From contig NZ_NFKF01000001.1 in assembly GCF_002160255.1 (NCBI RefSeq), forward strand, positions 1 through 64,000: a stretch of 64,000 nucleotides of DNA, read 5' to 3'. The stretch's first letter is position 1. Each line of letters begins with the position of its first letter. Positions 32,996-39,891 of this stretch are shown piece after piece. The notes below the pieces were generated by a model that made no database searches, had not been told where the DNA came from, and saw only the letters and a program-made list of their open reading frames with translations. The position numbers and the translations under genes are program-made. Source of the DNA: Olsenella sp. An188 (GTDB lineage: Bacteria; Actinomycetota; Coriobacteriia; Coriobacteriales; Atopobiaceae).

Positions 32996-33118
32996 TATGC
33001 ACGAGCAAGCCCGCACTTCTCGCCGGTTGAGAAGTGCGGGCTTGCCGTCTACCTGCTGGTATACAGCATGAAATCGCCCAACTCCGAGTTTTGCTCGTGC
33101 ACAGCTCGAAGTTGGGCG
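32996..33118. repeat. Nested hairpins between arcB and trpS
   Basis: The core is a perfect 17-base stem, GCAAGCCCGCACTTCTC (33005-33021) with its complement at 33029-33045 and a 7-base loop that includes GCC of TTCTCGCC. An outer pair, TGCACGAGCAA near 32998 and its complement near 33092, overlaps the core's outer edge. A third pair, CCCAACTCCGAG and CTCGAAGTTGGG (one mismatch), interleaves with the outer pair. The convergent genes arcB and trpS flank it; no strong T-tract is present on either strand. Confidence 0.65.
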
Positions 33119-33153
33119 GAGGCCCCGCGCGCAGGGGCGAGAAGGACCGTGCG

Positions 33154-34203
33154 CTAGTACACCATGCCCATGGCCTCGCGGACCTCGTCGAGCGTGGCCG
33201 CGGCGATCTCGCGGGCGCGGCGGTTGCCCTCGGCGAGGACGTCGGTGACGTAGCCCATGTCCTTCTCGATCTGGGCGCGCCGCTCGCGGATGGGGGCGAA
33301 GTAGTCGTTGACGGCCTGGGTCACGTACCTCTTGAGCTGGCCTGCGCCGCCCATGCCGATCTCCTCGGCAATCTCGCGCGGGTCGCGCCCGGTGCAGATG
33401 CCGGCGGTGGTGAGCAGGCCGGAGATCTCCGGGCGGCTCTCCGGGTCGAAGGTGATCATGCGCTCGGAGTCGCTCTTGGACTTCTTGATGAGCCTGGCCG
33501 TCTCCTCCGCAGTCATGGAGATGGAGATCGCGTTGCCGTAGGACTTGCTCATCTTGCGCCCGTCGAGGCCCGGCAGCAGCGGCGTGGAGGTGAGGAGCCC
33601 CACCGGCTCCGGGAAGACGTGGGCGTAGCGCTCGTTGAAGCGGCGGGCGATCTTGTCGGTGATCTCGATGTGGGGCAGCTGGTCGCGGCCCACGGGCACG
33701 ATGTTGCCCTTGCAGAACAGGATGTCGCAGGCCTGGTGCACCGGGTAGGTGAGCAGAAGGCCCGTGAGCGCGTGGCCGGAGGCCTCCTGCTCGGCCTTGA
33801 CGGTGGGGTTGCGCTCCATCTCTGCCTCGGTCACGAGGGAGAGGAACGGCAGCATGAGCTGGTTGAGCTCGGGCACCGCGGAGTGCGTGAAGATCATCGT
33901 CTTGGCCGGGTCGATGCCGCAGGCCAGGTAGTCGATGACCATGTTGTAGACGTTGTCGCGGATGTGCTCGGTGGTGTCGCGGTCGGTGATGACCTGGTAG
34001 TCCGCGATGATGATGTTGGTGTTGACGCCCATGTCCTGCAGGCGCACGCGGTCCACGAGCGTGCCGAAGTAGTGGCCCAGGTGCAGCCGGCCCGTCGGGC
34101 GGTCGCCCGTGAGCATGGTGTAGTTCCCCGCGTTGGCGAGAAGGTCGGCGTGGACCTCGTCGCTCCTTCGCTTTGCCGCCTCGTAGCTTCCCTCGTTGGG
34201 CAT
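33154..34203 (-). CDS. trpS: Tryptophanyl-tRNA synthetase
   Basis: A 349-residue class-I synthetase charging tRNA-Trp. The HIGH-type motif is in GRLHLGHYFGTLVD (HLGH), and the KMSKS motif is present as GLDGRKMSKSYGNAI. The tryptophan pocket region GDRPTGRLHLGH and the DYQVITDRD segment fit TrpRS. ATG 34203 (MPNEGSYEAAK) follows GGGAG. There is no leader or T-box in front: the gap to the divergent cyclo-ligase gene is 134 bases and lacks T-box signatures. Confidence 0.97.
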   Translation of the reverse strand: MPNEGSYEAAKRRSDEVHADLLANAGNYTMLTGDRPTGRLHLGHYFGTLVDRVRLQDMGVNTNIIIADYQVITDRDTTEHIRDNVYNMVIDYLACGIDPAKTMIFTHSAVPELNQLMLPFLSLVTEAEMERNPTVKAEQEASGHALTGLLLTYPVHQACDILFCKGNIVPVGRDQLPHIEITDKIARRFNERYAHVFPEPVGLLTSTPLLPGLDGRKMSKSYGNAISISMTAEETARLIKKSKSDSERMITFDPESRPEISGLLTTAGICTGRDPREIAEEIGMGGAGQLKRYVTQAVNDYFAPIRERRAQIEKDMGYVTDVLAEGNRRAREIAAATLDEVREAMGMVY

Positions 34204-34292
34204 GATCGCTCCCGTTTCTCTCGCGCGTGCTCAGTCGGCTCACTATGGTACGGCAAACCGGCGCCGCTGTGGACCGAGCGTCAGCGCAACCC

Positions 34293-34301
34293 TGCTAGAA
34301 T
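34293..34301 (+). promoter_or_regulatory. Extended -10 promoter of the cyclo-ligase gene
   Basis: TGC directly followed by TAGAAT, 36 bases before GTG 34338, forms an extended -10. No -35 consensus is visible. The same nine-base TGCTAGAAT precedes glf (20557) and the cyclophilin gene (50986). Confidence 0.5.
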
Positions 34302-34337
34302 GGAGCAATTGCAGTCCGAGACGCGAGGGGAGGTCCC

Positions 34338-34940
34338 GTGGCAAGCTCATACGGCACGGACGCCGACAAGAGCTCCCTCAGGAGCAACTACCTCAGCGTC
34401 CGTCGGACCATCCCCGCCGCGAGTCGCGTCTCCTCCGACTCCGCCATCCGCGCGCAGCTGGAGCGCTTCGAGCTCTTCTCGCACGCCCGTACGGTGCTTT
34501 CCTACGTCTCCTTCGGGGCCGAGGTGGACACGCGCGAGCTCATCTGCGCCCTCATCGCCGGGGGCCGTCGCGTGGCCGTGCCGCGCGTGGACGGGGAGCG
34601 CCGCCGCATGGACTTCTGCGAGATCGGCGGCCTCGGCGAGCTCCTGCCGGGCGCCCACGGCATCCTCGAGCCGGACGAGGACGCGCCGGCGCTCACGGTG
34701 CCGGACATGGTTGGCTCGGTCTGCCTGGTCCCCGGGCTCATCTTCGACGGCGCGGGGCACCGCGTGGGCTACGGCGGCGGCTACTACGACCGGTTCCTGG
34801 CGTTCTACCCGGGTGACAAGATCGGCCTGGCGAGAACCACGATGCTCTCGTCAAACCCGCTGCCGCACGACGGGACCGACGTCCCGGTAGACTTCATCTG
34901 CACCGAGGGCGGCGTCTGGGGCTGCCGCGCGTATCGCTGA
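34338..34940 (+). CDS. 5-formyltetrahydrofolate cyclo-ligase
   Basis: A 200-residue enzyme that recycles 5-formyl-THF to methenyl-THF using ATP. N-terminal KSSLRSNYLSVRRTIPAASR supplies the conserved basic helix. The C-terminal signature LVPGLIFDGAGHRVGYGGGYYDRFL is the family's strongest motif and is intact. It starts at GTG 34338 behind GGGGAGG. It converges with the EIIB-AroQ gene, with only 6 bases between stops. Confidence 0.95.
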   Translation: MASSYGTDADKSSLRSNYLSVRRTIPAASRVSSDSAIRAQLERFELFSHARTVLSYVSFGAEVDTRELICALIAGGRRVAVPRVDGERRRMDFCEIGGLGELLPGAHGILEPDEDAPALTVPDMVGSVCLVPGLIFDGAGHRVGYGGGYYDRFLAFYPGDKIGLARTTMLSSNPLPHDGTDVPVDFICTEGGVWGCRAYR

Positions 34941-34946
34941 TCCTGG

Positions 34947-35882
34947 CTAGATGCCGAGGTGCGCCGCCATGTCGAACATGGCCTTGCGATAGCCCTCCAC
35001 GCCCATGCCGGCGATCGTCTCGAAGCACGCCGCGCGGATGTAGCTCACCTTGCGGAACTCCTCGCGCTCGTCCACCTTGGAGATGTGGATCTCGATCATC
35101 GGGAGGCCGACCGCCTTGGCGGCGTCGAGGATGGCGATCGAGGTGTGCGTGTAGGCGCCGGGGTTGATGACGATGCCGGCGTAGGAGCCGTAGGCGTCCT
35201 GGATGGCGTCGATGAGGTCGCCCTCGTGGTTGGACTGGAAGCACGTGCACTCGGCGAAGCCTGCGTCGCGCGCCGCCTCGTGGCAGATGCGCAGCATGTC
35301 CTGGTAGGAGTCGTGCCCGTAGATGTCGGGCTCGCGGATGCCGAGCATGTTGATGTTGGGCCCGTTGATCACGAGCACGCGCGCGGGTGCCGCGGCGCGT
35401 GCGGGGGAGGTCTCGTCGGGACCTGCCGCGACGCCCTCGTCGGCCGCAGGTGCGTCCATCGTGTCGAGCAGGCTCACCAGGTCCTCGACGCTCGTCTCGT
35501 CCTCCTCGTCCCGGGCGGAGTCTCCCTCCCCGGCGGCGAGCGCTGCCCCGAGCAGCGGGTTCTGGGTGATGTGGACGTGGAGCGGGGCCGCCGGGGCGCC
35601 GGAGCCGGCGAAGTCGTCGTCCACGCCCTCGATGCCGGTGAGCTTGACGAGCGCCTCGTGCACGGCCTCGACCTTGCCGGGGCCAAAGACGACCTCGATG
35701 CCGTTCTCGCCGCGCTTGACAAAGCCGAGGACCCCGTGCGCCGCGGAGAGCTGGTCGGTGTCAACGAGGGAGGGGTTCTCCGTCTTGATCCTCAGGCGCG
35801 TCATGCAGATGTCGTTGGCAGTGACGTTGTCCCGGCCGCCCACTGCGGCGAGGACCTCCTCCGCTATCTGCTGTCTGTCCAC
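34947..35882 (-). CDS. aroQ: PTS EIIB domain fused to type II 3-dehydroquinate dehydratase
   Basis: A 311-residue two-domain protein. Residues about 4-84 form a glucose-type PTS EIIB domain: EEVLAAVGGRDNVTANDICM then TRLR aligns with the EIIB phosphorylation site, and Cys26 is the phosphocysteine equivalent. GVLGFV and GIEVVFGPGKVEAVHEALVKL complete the fold. An acidic, Ala/Asp/Glu-rich linker (85-168) joins it to a complete type II dehydroquinase (169-311): INGPNINMLGIREPDIYGHD (catalytic Tyr188, lid Arg183), INPGAYTHTSIAI and EIHISKVDEREEF (His266). I chose GTG 35882 because of the GGGAAGG site; GTG 35933 adds 17 basic residues. It supplies the dehydratase step missing from the aro operon upstream. 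Confidence 0.92.
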   Translation of the reverse strand: MDRQQIAEEVLAAVGGRDNVTANDICMTRLRIKTENPSLVDTDQLSAAHGVLGFVKRGENGIEVVFGPGKVEAVHEALVKLTGIEGVDDDFAGSGAPAAPLHVHITQNPLLGAALAAGEGDSARDEEDETSVEDLVSLLDTMDAPAADEGVAAGPDETSPARAAAPARVLVINGPNINMLGIREPDIYGHDSYQDMLRICHEAARDAGFAECTCFQSNHEGDLIDAIQDAYGSYAGIVINPGAYTHTSIAILDAAKAVGLPMIEIHISKVDEREEFRKVSYIRAACFETIAGMGVEGYRKAMFDMAAHLGI

Positions 35883-35977
35883 GTCGCGACCCTTCCCGTC
35901 GTCGAATCGCGAGCGGGAGCCCCGTCTCCTCACTCACCACATTTCCCGACACATGCTCTGGCCTAGATTCCCTGCAC

Positions 35978-35983
35978 AGTATA
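35978..35983 (-). promoter_or_regulatory. Candidate -10 element of the EIIB-aroQ gene
   Basis: On the minus strand this reads TATACT, 96 bases before GTG 35882. Just upstream (in transcription order) a GGGGG/CCCCC hairpin at about 35984-36004 and an ACCGC/GCGGT hairpin at about 36013-36026 follow the aroEK stop. This suggests partial termination of the operon and a separate promoter for the fusion gene. Confidence 0.5.
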
Positions 35984-36060
35984 CGGGGGTCGCCCGACGC
36001 CCCCGCCTCAGACCGCCGAGCGGTCCCGCAGACGGCGAGAAGCGCCGCAAAACTGCACGT

Positions 36061-37347
36061 TTAAAGCACAAGCAGCCTGCGGGCGAGCTCTGCGTCGCCT
36101 GCGGGCGATCCCGTGCACGGGAGCGTCACGTCCGCCCACGAGCGGTAGGCGTCCATCCGCTCCGCGGCGAGGCGCTCGACCCCCTTGGTCTGGGACATGG
36201 GCCTCCCGTCGTCCGAGAGCTCGGCGATAGGCCGGTCGAGAAACACCACGCGTGCGTTCTGCCGGATGAGGTCGCGGTTCTCCTCGCGCGTGACGACCCC
36301 GCCGCCGCAGGCGAGCACGAGTCCCGAGCGCGCGGCGTAGCGGCCGGTGACCTCGGTCTCGACGGCACGGAACGCCTCCTCGCCGTCCTCGCGGATGATC
36401 TGCGCCGCCGAGCGCCCGCACTCGAGCGCGATGGCCTCGTCGACGTCCACGAAGGGCCTCCCCAGCAGGCGGGCGAGCGCGCGGCCGCAGCTCGACTTCC
36501 CCGCACCCGGCATGCCGATGAGCACCACGTTCTCCGTCTGGGCGCGAATCTGGCCCTCGACCTCGGCCACGAGCGAGTCGTCGAGGTTGCGCCCCTGGAA
36601 GAGCTCGCTTGCGTAGAGCGCCTGGGCGACAAGCATGGCGAGCCCGCTCTCGGCGGGCAGCCCCAGTCGCTCCGCCGCGAGCAGAAGGCCGGTCCTGCGC
36701 GGGTTGTAGACCACGTCGAGGACGGCGACGAGCCCGGTGAGGGCGGAGAGGGTCGCCTCGTCGAGCGGCGAGGCGGGGCAGTTGGGGAACATCCCGACGG
36801 GCGTTGTGTTCACGACGAGCGCGGCGTCGGCGTGGCGCCGGGCGAGCCCCTCGTAGGTCTCCTTTCCGCTGCGCGAGACGGTGACCACGTCCATCCCGGC
36901 GTACTCCTCCAGCGCGAGGCGGACGGCCTGCGACGCCCCGCCCGAGCCGAGCACGAGCGCCTTGCGGGAGCCGAGCGCCTCGCTCACGCTCGAGCCCAGC
37001 TCGCGCCGGCAGAAGCGGGTGAGCATCCAGAAGAACCCGAGGACGTCGGTGTTCTCGGCGAGGATCGACCCGTCCTCCCGGCGTACGAGCGTGTTCGCCG
37101 CGCCGAGCCGCTCGACGCGCGGGCTGCGCTCGTTGGCGAGCTCGGCCGCGCGGCGCTTGTAGGGGATGGTCACGTTGAGGCCGCACCACGCCCCGTCGCG
37201 CACGAACGGGGCCACCTCGTCGGGCTCGAGCTCGTGGAGCGCGTAGGGGGCGGACCCCAGGCGCTCGTGGATCTGCCGCGACCAGCTGTGTCCGAGCGTG
37301 CGCCCGACGAGGCCGAACGGGGCGGCGTCGAGGTCCTTCTCGCCCAT
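36061..37347 (-). CDS. aroE-aroK: Bifunctional shikimate dehydrogenase / shikimate kinase fusion
   Basis: A 428-residue fusion of two consecutive pathway steps. Residues about 1-265 are AroE: GLVGRTLGHSWSRQIH, NVTIPYKRRA (catalytic Lys), ENTDVLGF and the NADP loop LVLGSGGASQAV. Residues about 272-428 are AroK: VVLIGMPGAGKSSCGRALA (Walker A), VDVDEAI, FRAVETEVT and CGGGVVTRE. It reduces 3-dehydroshikimate and phosphorylates the product. The ATG at 37347 directly follows the pheA stop (TAGATG). Fusion order AroE-AroK is unusual compared with separate genes. Confidence 0.96.
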   Translation of the reverse strand: MGEKDLDAAPFGLVGRTLGHSWSRQIHERLGSAPYALHELEPDEVAPFVRDGAWCGLNVTIPYKRRAAELANERSPRVERLGAANTLVRREDGSILAENTDVLGFFWMLTRFCRRELGSSVSEALGSRKALVLGSGGASQAVRLALEEYAGMDVVTVSRSGKETYEGLARRHADAALVVNTTPVGMFPNCPASPLDEATLSALTGLVAVLDVVYNPRRTGLLLAAERLGLPAESGLAMLVAQALYASELFQGRNLDDSLVAEVEGQIRAQTENVVLIGMPGAGKSSCGRALARLLGRPFVDVDEAIALECGRSAAQIIREDGEEAFRAVETEVTGRYAARSGLVLACGGGVVTREENRDLIRQNARVVFLDRPIAELSDDGRPMSQTKGVERLAAERMDAYRSWADVTLPCTGSPAGDAELARRLLVL

Positions 37348-38499
37348 CTAGAGCACCTCCGTGTAGCTTCCGAGGTAGCGGAACTCCTGTGCGAGGCCGC
37401 CGACCGTGGAGAGGAGGGAGGCGAACTCGGGGGATGCCGCGGGGCAGTCGACGTCGAAGTAGAACATGAACTCGAAGTCGCGCTCCGGGATGGGGCGGCT
37501 CTCGAGCTTGAGGATGTTGACGTCGAGCGCGTAGAACTTTGCGAGGAGCTTGTAGAGCGTGCCCGGCTCGTGCGGCAGGACGATCATGAGCGAGGCGCGG
37601 TCGGCCCCGGGGTAGACCTCGAGTCGCTTGGAGATGCAGGCGAAGCGCGTGTAGTTGTTGTCGCGGTCCTGGACGCTCGCGCGCAGGACCTCGAGCCCGT
37701 AGAGGTCGGCGCAGGGGCGCGACGAGAGCGCGGCGACGTCGTCGCGGCCGGACTCCGCGACGCGCTTGGCGGCGACGGCGGTGTTCTCGCACACGTGCAC
37801 GCGGACGTCGGGCAGGCCCGAGAGGAACTCGGCGCACTGGTTGACGGCCTGCTCGTGGCTGTAGATGTCGCGGATCGCCTCGAGGCGCGCGCCCGGGCGG
37901 GCGAGCAGGTTGTGGTCGACCTTGACGCGCGTGGTGCGCACCACGTAGAAGGAGTGCTCCATCATCAGGTCGAAGACCTGGTTGACCGAGCCGGCCGTGG
38001 AGTTCTCCAGCGGCAGGACGCCGTAGTCGGCGAGGCCCTGCTCGACGGAGCGAAAGACGCCGTCGAAGGTGGTGGCGTAGCTGATGGTGGGGTGGCGGAA
38101 GATGCGCTCGGCGGCTATCTGCGAGTAGGCGCCCTCGACCCCCTGGCAGGCCACGTGGGCGGAGGGAGGGAAGAGCTCGGGCGTGCTCGCGCGGGCGGCC
38201 TCGACGCGCGCGAGCGTGGGGTCCTCGTTCGTGTCGGCGAGAAGCGCGTGCTGGCGCGAGCGCGAGGCCTCCATGAGGAGCTCCATCAGCACCTGCGCGT
38301 AGGTGGCGAGGTCCTCCGGGGCGCGTCGCGCGGCGTCGGCCACCTTCGCCCGCTCGCGCGCGGGGTCGAAGACGCGCATGCCGTGCTCGCGCTTGTAGGC
38401 GGCGACGCCCTCGGAGACCTCCGCGCGCCGGCCGAAGAGGCGGAAGATCTCCGCGTCAATCTCGTCTATCTGCTGTCTCAGCTCGGAGAGCTCAGCCAT
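37348..38499 (-). CDS. pheA: Chorismate mutase / prephenate dehydratase (P-protein)
   Basis: A 383-residue bifunctional enzyme making phenylpyruvate from chorismate. An N-terminal AroQ-class mutase (about 1-90: LSELRQQIDEIDAEIFRLFGRRAEVSEGVAAYKREHG) is followed by prephenate dehydratase (about 105-285; ACQGVEGAYSQIAA, LPLENSTAGSV, NNYTRFACIS with the TRF motif). A C-terminal ACT domain (about 293-383; PHEPGTLYKLLAKF and the ESRP phenylalanine-binding motif) completes it. The ACT domain predicts feedback inhibition by phenylalanine. ATG 38499 has AAGGA upstream. It is preceded by a 273-base structured gap after aroC. Confidence 0.97.
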   Translation of the reverse strand: MAELSELRQQIDEIDAEIFRLFGRRAEVSEGVAAYKREHGMRVFDPARERAKVADAARRAPEDLATYAQVLMELLMEASRSRQHALLADTNEDPTLARVEAARASTPELFPPSAHVACQGVEGAYSQIAAERIFRHPTISYATTFDGVFRSVEQGLADYGVLPLENSTAGSVNQVFDLMMEHSFYVVRTTRVKVDHNLLARPGARLEAIRDIYSHEQAVNQCAEFLSGLPDVRVHVCENTAVAAKRVAESGRDDVAALSSRPCADLYGLEVLRASVQDRDNNYTRFACISKRLEVYPGADRASLMIVLPHEPGTLYKLLAKFYALDVNILKLESRPIPERDFEFMFYFDVDCPAASPEFASLLSTVGGLAQEFRYLGSYTEVL

Positions 38500-38537
38500 G
38501 TCGTTCCTTCCTCTCATGTACGTACCCGTGCGTTACC

Positions 38538-38635
38538 GGGCGGCGGGGCGGGAAGACCCGGCGCTCGGACAGCTTCGCGCGCACAGGACGCGCGCTGCAG
38601 AACTCGCGGCGGGCCTTCCCGCCCCGCCGCAGCCC
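38538..38635 (+). repeat. Hairpin element, copy 1, between aroC and pheA
   Basis: Outer stem of 16 perfect pairs: GCGGCGGGGCGGGAAG (38540-38555) with its complement at 38615-38630. Inside are the conserved strand CGGCGCTCGGACAGCTT (38559-38575), an inner CGCGCG/CGCGCG stem (38576-38581, 38589-38594) with a 7-base loop, and the conserved strand AGAACTCGCGGCGG (38599-38612). Copy 2 lies 42 bases away in the opposite orientation. The core strands are identical in both copies, while the stems differ. Confidence 0.8.
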
Positions 38636-38676
38636 GTCACGTTCTCGCTCGCCCCGGGTCAGGTGATACCGCAAGA

Positions 38677-38764
38677 GGGTCGGCGGCAAAAGGTCCGCCG
38701 CGAGTTCTTGCCGAGCGCTCTTCTCGGCAAGCTGTCCGAGCGCCGGACCTTTTGCCGCCGACCC
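38677..38764 (-). repeat. Hairpin element, copy 2 (opposite orientation)
   Basis: Outer stem of 21 perfect pairs, 38677-38697 with 38744-38764 (left arm begins GGGTCGGCGGCAAAAGGTCC). The inner stem is TTGCCGAG/CTCGGCAA (38708-38715, 38723-38730) with a 7-base loop. On the minus strand it carries the same core strands as copy 1, CGGCGCTCGGACAGCTT (38729-38745) and AGAACTCGCGGCGG (38695-38708). Because the orientation is inverted, the two elements can also pair with each other. Confidence 0.8.
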
Positions 38765-38772
38765 CCGACGAC

Positions 38773-39891
38773 TCACTCCTGCGGCGGCCAGGCGAGAAGC
38801 GCGTCGGCAACGGCGAGCGCGCAGACGGCCTCGACCACGGGGACGGCGCGGATCACGGCGGTGGTGTCGTGGCGCCCGTGGACCTTCAGCCGCGCCGGCT
38901 CCATGCTTGCGAGGTCGACCGAGTCCTGCTCCACCATGACGCTCGAGATGGGCTTGAACGCGCAGCGCACGAGCAGGGGAGCCCCGGTGGTGATGCCGCC
39001 GAGGATGCCTCCGGCGTTGTTGGTGCGCGGCACGCAGGCGCCGTCCCGGACCTCGTAGGGGTCGTTGTTCTCGGTCCCCCGCATGCGGGCCGCGGCAAAG
39101 CCGCGGCCGAACTCGACGCCCTTGACCGCGGGGATGCCAAAGAGGGCCCGGGCCATCACGTTCTCGATGCCGTCGAACATCGGCGAGCCCACGCCCGCGG
39201 GCAGCCCGCAGCACGCGCACTCGACGACGCCGCCCACGGTGTCCCTCTCGGCGCGCGCGGCCATGACGGCATCGATCATGCGCTGGCCCGCCTCGACGTC
39301 GAGGGTGGGCATGCGACGGCCGTCCGCGAGCGCGGACATCTCGCGGGCGAGCGCCTCGCGCGCCTCGACGGAGTTGTCGAGCGCCGAGAAGGGCGCGTCC
39401 TCGATGCCCGCGAGCTCGGCCACGTGGGCGCGGACGCTCACGCCGCGCGTGGCGAGCCACTGCAGCGCGAGGGCGCCGGCGGCGCACAGGGGGCCGGTGA
39501 GGCGGCCCGAGAAGTGCCCGCCGCCGGGGACGTCCTGCGCGCCGTGCCACTTGGCCCACGCGGTGAAGTCGGCGTGGCCCGGGCGAGGAACGTCGAGCAG
39601 GTTGCTGTAGTCCTGGGAGCGCGTGTTGGTGTTCTCGATGATGACGGCGAGCGGCGCCCCGCACGTCTCGCCGTCGACGTTGAGGCCGGAGACGATGCGC
39701 GGGAGGTCGGGCTCCCTGCGCGGGGTGCCCCACGGGTCGTTGCCGGGCGCTCGGCGCGCCACGAAGGCGGCGAGCGCGTCCTGGTCGACCGGCATGCCGG
39801 CGGGAAGGCCCTCGACCACGCAGCCGACGGCGGGGGAGTGGGACTGCCCGAAGACGCTCACGGTGAGGGCGGTGCCAAGCGAAGAGGGCAT
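38773..39891 (-). CDS. aroC: Chorismate synthase
   Basis: A 372-residue FMN-dependent enzyme making chorismate from EPSP. It opens with LTVSVFGQSHSPAVGCVVEGLPAG (first signature), and later has NTRSQDYSNL, RPGHADFTAWAKWHG, GGGHFSGRLT and NNAGGILGGITTGAPLLVR. The active-site histidines in SHS and HADFT are present. ATG 39891 overlaps the aroA stop by one base (TGATG). In transcription order it is followed by the double hairpin gap and then pheA. Confidence 0.97.
   Translation of the reverse strand: MPSSLGTALTVSVFGQSHSPAVGCVVEGLPAGMPVDQDALAAFVARRAPGNDPWGTPRREPDLPRIVSGLNVDGETCGAPLAVIIENTNTRSQDYSNLLDVPRPGHADFTAWAKWHGAQDVPGGGHFSGRLTGPLCAAGALALQWLATRGVSVRAHVAELAGIEDAPFSALDNSVEAREALAREMSALADGRRMPTLDVEAGQRMIDAVMAARAERDTVGGVVECACCGLPAGVGSPMFDGIENVMARALFGIPAVKGVEFGRGFAAARMRGTENNDPYEVRDGACVPRTNNAGGILGGITTGAPLLVRCAFKPISSVMVEQDSVDLASMEPARLKVHGRHDTTAVIRAVPVVEAVCALAVADALLAWPPQE

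Noticed and set aside
34204-34337. A T-box or trp-type leader for trpS
   Set aside because: The divergent gap is 134 bases, without the T-box AGGGUGG-type sequence or a terminator/antiterminator pair.
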